Source of the DNA: Lutispora sp003527145
Lineage (GTDB): Bacteria; Bacillota; Clostridia; Lutisporales; Lutisporaceae
DNA length: 64,000 nt
NCBI GenBank assembly: GCA_029983695.1
Contig: JASBZB010000024.1
Location: 1 to 64,000 of the forward strand
Reading direction: 5' to 3'
The translations under genes and the position numbers were made by a program. A model generated the notes under the pieces. The model did not search any database, was not told where the DNA came from, and saw nothing but the letters and a program-made list of their open reading frames with translations. Every line of letters starts with the position of its first letter. The stretch's first letter is position 1. Positions 61,382 through 64,000 of this stretch are shown one piece after another.

Positions 61382-61420
61382 TATCGATGATCTATATATA
61401 TAATATATAGATCATCGATA
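61382..61420. promoter_or_regulatory. Likely PadR operator
   Basis: TATCGATGATCTATATA (61382-61398) and TATATAGATCATCGATA (61404-61420) form a perfect 17-base inverted repeat with five bases between. It begins 26 bases upstream of the PadR start, where binding would block the promoter. It is also just upstream of the end of the gene at 61441 (same strand), so a terminator role is less likely; there is no T-run. Confidence 0.7.
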
Positions 61421-61440
61421 TATGTCAATAGTTCCTAAGG

Positions 61441-62328
61441 CTAATATATTTCTACTTTCCCATATTCAAAATTATCCGGAGCACGGCCTATGCGTCCGCC
61501 TTCCTCTACAGTCCATCCATCCATGTGGCACTTGTAATTGAAGCCCCTGTCATCTTTGGCTGTGGCATAGATGACTATGCTGTCGCCAACCTTGCATGGA
61601 ATCTTGTAATTTGAAAACATTATATGATACCTGCCGTATTCAGGACTATCCTTCCACTCCATTGGTATTGTGTCAATAAGATTGCTGTTCAACTCTATGT
61701 TGAGAACTGCTTCTTTTAACGCAGGTGCGTTGCCTTCGCTCCTGAAGTGTTGGACCAATTCGAAGCCATGGCTCATTATAATCCCTTCACTGCCGAATCT
61801 CATAGATCCTCCCAGAGGACGAGCTTCTATCTGAGCGGCAAACTTCTCAGCAATCGGATAGATGCTTTCCAGCTTTTCTGTTTTTTTGCTCTTGCCATCA
61901 TCGATCACCAAGTCCAGATCTGCCGTATCAAATATTGACAAATTCACCTTTGCAGTAAAAGTTACACCGTCCGCTGTTTCCGCAGGGATGAGCTGAGGGC
62001 TGTCTTTACCGGCCTTTAAAAGGAAGAAAAGCTTTTCATCTTGATTATAAGCTTTGGGCTTTATACTGAGCAGATAATCAACCCTTTTGTCCTTATGTTC
62101 CATATATTCATATTCAAATTCATTTACCAGGCTGGCCTCTTTTTCCAGCATCTCGTCTATTCTATACATGCTGCTGGATACGGTGTTTTGTACGGAATGA
62201 CTGATAGAGTTTACGTTATTTTGCAAGCTTTGGATTTGATTTTTCATTGCCATTAAATCCAAAGCCGTCTTAGCATTCAGCAGCAATGATGCTATGAGCA
62301 CTGCTGCTGCCCATTTTGGCAGTTTCAC
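61441..62328 (-). CDS. Uncharacterised membrane-anchored protein
   Basis: 295 residues from a GTG at 62328 preceded by AAAGGAGG; the frame extends to 62382 but without a ribosome site. An N-terminal membrane helix (about 5-20) is followed by a predicted coiled coil (MKNQIQSLQNNVNSISHSV) and then a soluble region, presumably outside the cell, that looks like two beta-rich domains. I do not recognise a family. It lies upstream of the PadR gene on the same strand, separated by the operator palindrome, and may or may not share the envelope role of that cluster. Confidence 0.7.
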   Translation of the reverse strand: MKLPKWAAAVLIASLLLNAKTALDLMAMKNQIQSLQNNVNSISHSVQNTVSSSMYRIDEMLEKEASLVNEFEYEYMEHKDKRVDYLLSIKPKAYNQDEKLFFLLKAGKDSPQLIPAETADGVTFTAKVNLSIFDTADLDLVIDDGKSKKTEKLESIYPIAEKFAAQIEARPLGGSMRFGSEGIIMSHGFELVQHFRSEGNAPALKEAVLNIELNSNLIDTIPMEWKDSPEYGRYHIMFSNYKIPCKVGDSIVIYATAKDDRGFNYKCHMDGWTVEEGGRIGRAPDNFEYGKVEIY

Positions 62329-62697
62329 AATGTTGACCTCCTTTATCAAGCGATTTATTCGATTTTCAAGAACAGTGCGCATACAGGGCAGTTCGCATCA
62401 GCAGGAGATACGCTTGTGTATATTTAGACGTTAATAAAGGCATATTTTCCTCTCGCTTACATTATAACATCAAATTAAAAAAAGTTTCTTTATGAAAAAG
62501 CTATATAAGTTGCAATAAATAAGTTGCAAAACTGTCATTCTGAGCGTATGCCTTTTTAAAACTACAAATGCATTTAATGCGGTATATCTATAAACATTAA
62601 TGCGGATAAAAAGGGCATATTATTTTTGCATGGAACTTTTAAAATAGGGAGGCGTCTAATTTAATGCAATTATAGATTAGCATTGGGAGGTGTTTAT
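62329..62697. other. Gene-free gap with repeat fragments
   Basis: Divergent upstream region for the membrane-anchored protein (minus) and the next plus-strand gene. It holds the second copy of the 28-base repeat (62501-62528) and a 13-base fragment of the GTCATTCTGAG palindromic repeat at about 62535. The rest is AT-rich with nothing recognised. Confidence 0.5.
62501..62528. repeat. Second copy of the 28-base repeat of 34444
   Basis: CTATATAAGTTGCAATAAAT followed by AAGTTGCA; 26 of 28 positions match the copy at 34444-34471. Confidence 0.6.
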
Positions 62698-63579
62698 GTG
62701 AAAAATAGAAAAATTATCATGATTATAGCAACAGCAGCCGTAGTAAGCCTTGCCAGCCTGACTTTTGCAGACCCGGTCATAAAATTGGTCTTAAACGGAC
62801 AGGAATTGAAAACCGATGTTGCACCAATGCCTGCCGATAACAGGGTAATGGTGCCTATGAGAGTGATATCCGAAGCCCTTGGAGCAAAGATAGATTGGGA
62901 TGCCAAGACCAATTCCGTCATCATAGATTCAAGCGCATTGGAAGCACAGAAAATGCGCATAAATCTTTTGGAGCAGGCTCTGGAACCTAAAACCCAGCTC
63001 GATGCCATCAATTCATATGCAGAGGCTGTAAAGATGAGAAACGGGGCATGGCAGTACGCCATTATGTCACCGGCGCTTAAGAAAGAGAATTATGAAGGTT
63101 TTGTATCATTCAACTGGGTAACAGGAACATCAAGTCCCTGGATTGAAAGCTGCGAAATAAAAGAGCAGTATAAATCCAATGGAACATTCAGATATGAAGT
63201 GGATTTCACCTGCACAGATTCGACAAACTCAAAATTTGCACAAAAAGTATATGTTACTGTGAAGGAGTTTGATGGGACCTGGCTGATTTCTGCTATTGAA
63301 GGTGTCGACGTAAAGGGCAAAATCACAAAGTTGACCTATGAAGGCAAAAAGCTCAAGAGCATATTTGTAGAAGACGATAAACCTCAAGTTGGCACCTACG
63401 ATAAAGCTACTGTGCTGATAGGGGAGAACACTAAAATATATAAGGGCTATTCAGACGTAGAACTTAAGCCTACTGACCTGAAAGAGGGAATGCAGGTTGA
63501 AGTGGACTTTGTTGACGGTCCTATGATAATGATTTATCCGCCCCAGGCTGAGGCAAAGACAATAAGGGTAATCGAATAA
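62698..63579 (+). CDS. Exported protein with copper amine oxidase N-terminal-like domain
   Basis: 293 residues. A signal peptide or anchor at residues 5-25 (ending LTFADP) is followed by a copper amine oxidase N-terminal-like domain at about 30-85 with VLNGQELKTDVAPM, RVMVPMRVISEALGAKIDWD and NSVII, a module common in cell-surface proteins of Clostridia; it is not itself an oxidase. The middle ~120 residues resemble an NTF2-like or DUF fold and the last ~60 contain a beta module. The GTG start at 62698 follows GGGAGGTG. Function unknown. Confidence 0.8.
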   Translation: MKNRKIIMIIATAAVVSLASLTFADPVIKLVLNGQELKTDVAPMPADNRVMVPMRVISEALGAKIDWDAKTNSVIIDSSALEAQKMRINLLEQALEPKTQLDAINSYAEAVKMRNGAWQYAIMSPALKKENYEGFVSFNWVTGTSSPWIESCEIKEQYKSNGTFRYEVDFTCTDSTNSKFAQKVYVTVKEFDGTWLISAIEGVDVKGKITKLTYEGKKLKSIFVEDDKPQVGTYDKATVLIGENTKIYKGYSDVELKPTDLKEGMQVEVDFVDGPMIMIYPPQAEAKTIRVIE

Positions 63580-63591
63580 GAAGAAGAAATC

Positions 63592-63635
63592 AAAGCCGGT
63601 CATGATGAACCTTGATCATCGTTACCGGCTTTTTA
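63592..63635 (+). terminator. Terminator before the TldD/PmbA-type gene
   Basis: AAAGCCGGT (63592-63600) pairs with ACCGGCTTT (63624-63632), with an inner CATGATGA / TGATCATC-type pairing, then TTTAAAT. Confidence 0.8.
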
Positions 63636-63713
63636 AATATATGTATGTACATTTTCCCTTTAGTGGTAATATATATATATACATATATATATCGTTAGTG
63701 AGGAGGGGTTAAT

Positions 63714-64000
63714 TTGAAAAAAGAGATTGAAAAGGTGCTGGGCATGCTGAAGGAGAGGGGGGTGGATTACGGAGACATAAGAGTAGTTGACACCATCAAA
63801 GAATCTATTTCCACTGAGGATCTGAAGGTAGAAAACATCAGCAATTCGAGAAGCCGCGGCGCAGGAATAAGGGTCATCGTGGATGGCTCCTTGGGCTTTG
63901 CAAGCACACAGGATCTAGACAAGCTCATGGATACTGCAAATAATGCGATTGAAATTGCAAAGGCCGGCAGGATACTTCAGAAAGAGAAGGTAGTTTTATC
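63714..64000 (+). CDS. TldD/PmbA family protein, N-terminal part
   Basis: The frame runs off the right edge after 95 residues. MKKEIEKVLGMLKERGVDYG, ENISNSRSRGAGIRVIVDG and SLGFASTQDLDKLMDTANNA match the N-terminus of TldD/PmbA metalloprotease-like proteins, which mature modified peptides or act on antitoxins. The TTG start at 63714 follows AGGAGGGG. An AT dinucleotide run (about 63669-63692) lies just upstream. A partner tldD or pmbA gene may lie beyond the window. Confidence 0.85.
   Translation, partial: MKKEIEKVLGMLKERGVDYGDIRVVDTIKESISTEDLKVENISNSRSRGAGIRVIVDGSLGFASTQDLDKLMDTANNAIEIAKAGRILQKEKVVL

Noticed and set aside
1..64000. tRNA, rRNA, CRISPR, toxin-antitoxin, restriction or phage-defence genes.
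   Set aside because: Looked for by motif and arrangement on both strands and not found. A covariance-model and profile search would be needed to exclude small ones.

Overview
The window looks like part of the chromosome of an anaerobic, spore-forming member of the Clostridia. Evidence: moderate-to-low GC, strong Shine-Dalgarno sequences, TTG and GTG starts, sigma-A promoters of the TTGACA-N17-TATAAT type, T-box leaders before metG and tyrS, the sporulation genes spmA and spmB, and the conserved Firmicutes order metG-tatD-yabE-rnmV-rsmA. I see no rRNA, tRNA, CRISPR array, prophage or intact insertion sequence. No species is assigned. All names rest on motif and family recognition by eye; no database search was run.

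Layout. 1-8 kb: the end of a sigma-54 activator, a class V aminotransferase, a UMF1-type transporter, a zinc phospholipase C-like protein, a three-gene lipid-linked glycosylation module (GT2, SMR-like membrane protein, GT39) and an AIM24 protein. 8-14 kb: spmAB, then a minus-strand pair with an ATGA overlap, a Cache-PAS-GGDEF-EAL protein followed by a chemoreceptor. 14-23 kb: Met T-box-metG-tatD, a GGDEF gene sitting inside the otherwise conserved cluster, then yabE, rnmV, rsmA and an acidic unknown protein. 23-33 kb: two more chemoreceptors (one with a Cache-like domain at its C-terminus), rodA, a Na/Pi symporter and a secreted NAGPA protein.

33-50 kb: a decayed regulator/transporter/dipeptidase locus; a four-domain CoA-disulfide reductase fusion with its ArsR regulator; trmB; a dicarboxylate/amino acid symporter; a CAP lipoprotein; a UPF0316 protein; Tyr T-box-tyrS; DedA; a tandem FMN-binding-like lipoprotein; a PLP racemase; a YkvI-like transporter; and an ArsR-CadA metal efflux pair with a clear promoter and operator. 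50-57 kb: a minus-strand catabolic island (IclR, acetamidase/formamidase family, HpcH/HpaI aldolase, TctCBA). 57-64 kb: remnants of a second metal ATPase and of an ECF-transporter S subunit, a SigV/RsiV-like pair, a PadR-SEDS-cis-prenyltransferase envelope cluster, two exported or membrane-anchored proteins and the start of a TldD/PmbA gene.

Two genome-scale themes stand out. The first is a family of composite intergenic repeats at about ten places, built from arms resembling GGAAACCACTGAAAGACACGG, CTCAG-rich runs, CTAG/TTCTGG runs and GGCAAATGG runs; some copies reach into coding ends. The second is local gene decay: at least five gene remnants can be read in the gaps. The best candidate for an under-described functional system is the PadR-controlled cluster pairing a SEDS protein that carries an N-terminal permease-prefix domain with a short, divergent cis-prenyltransferase.
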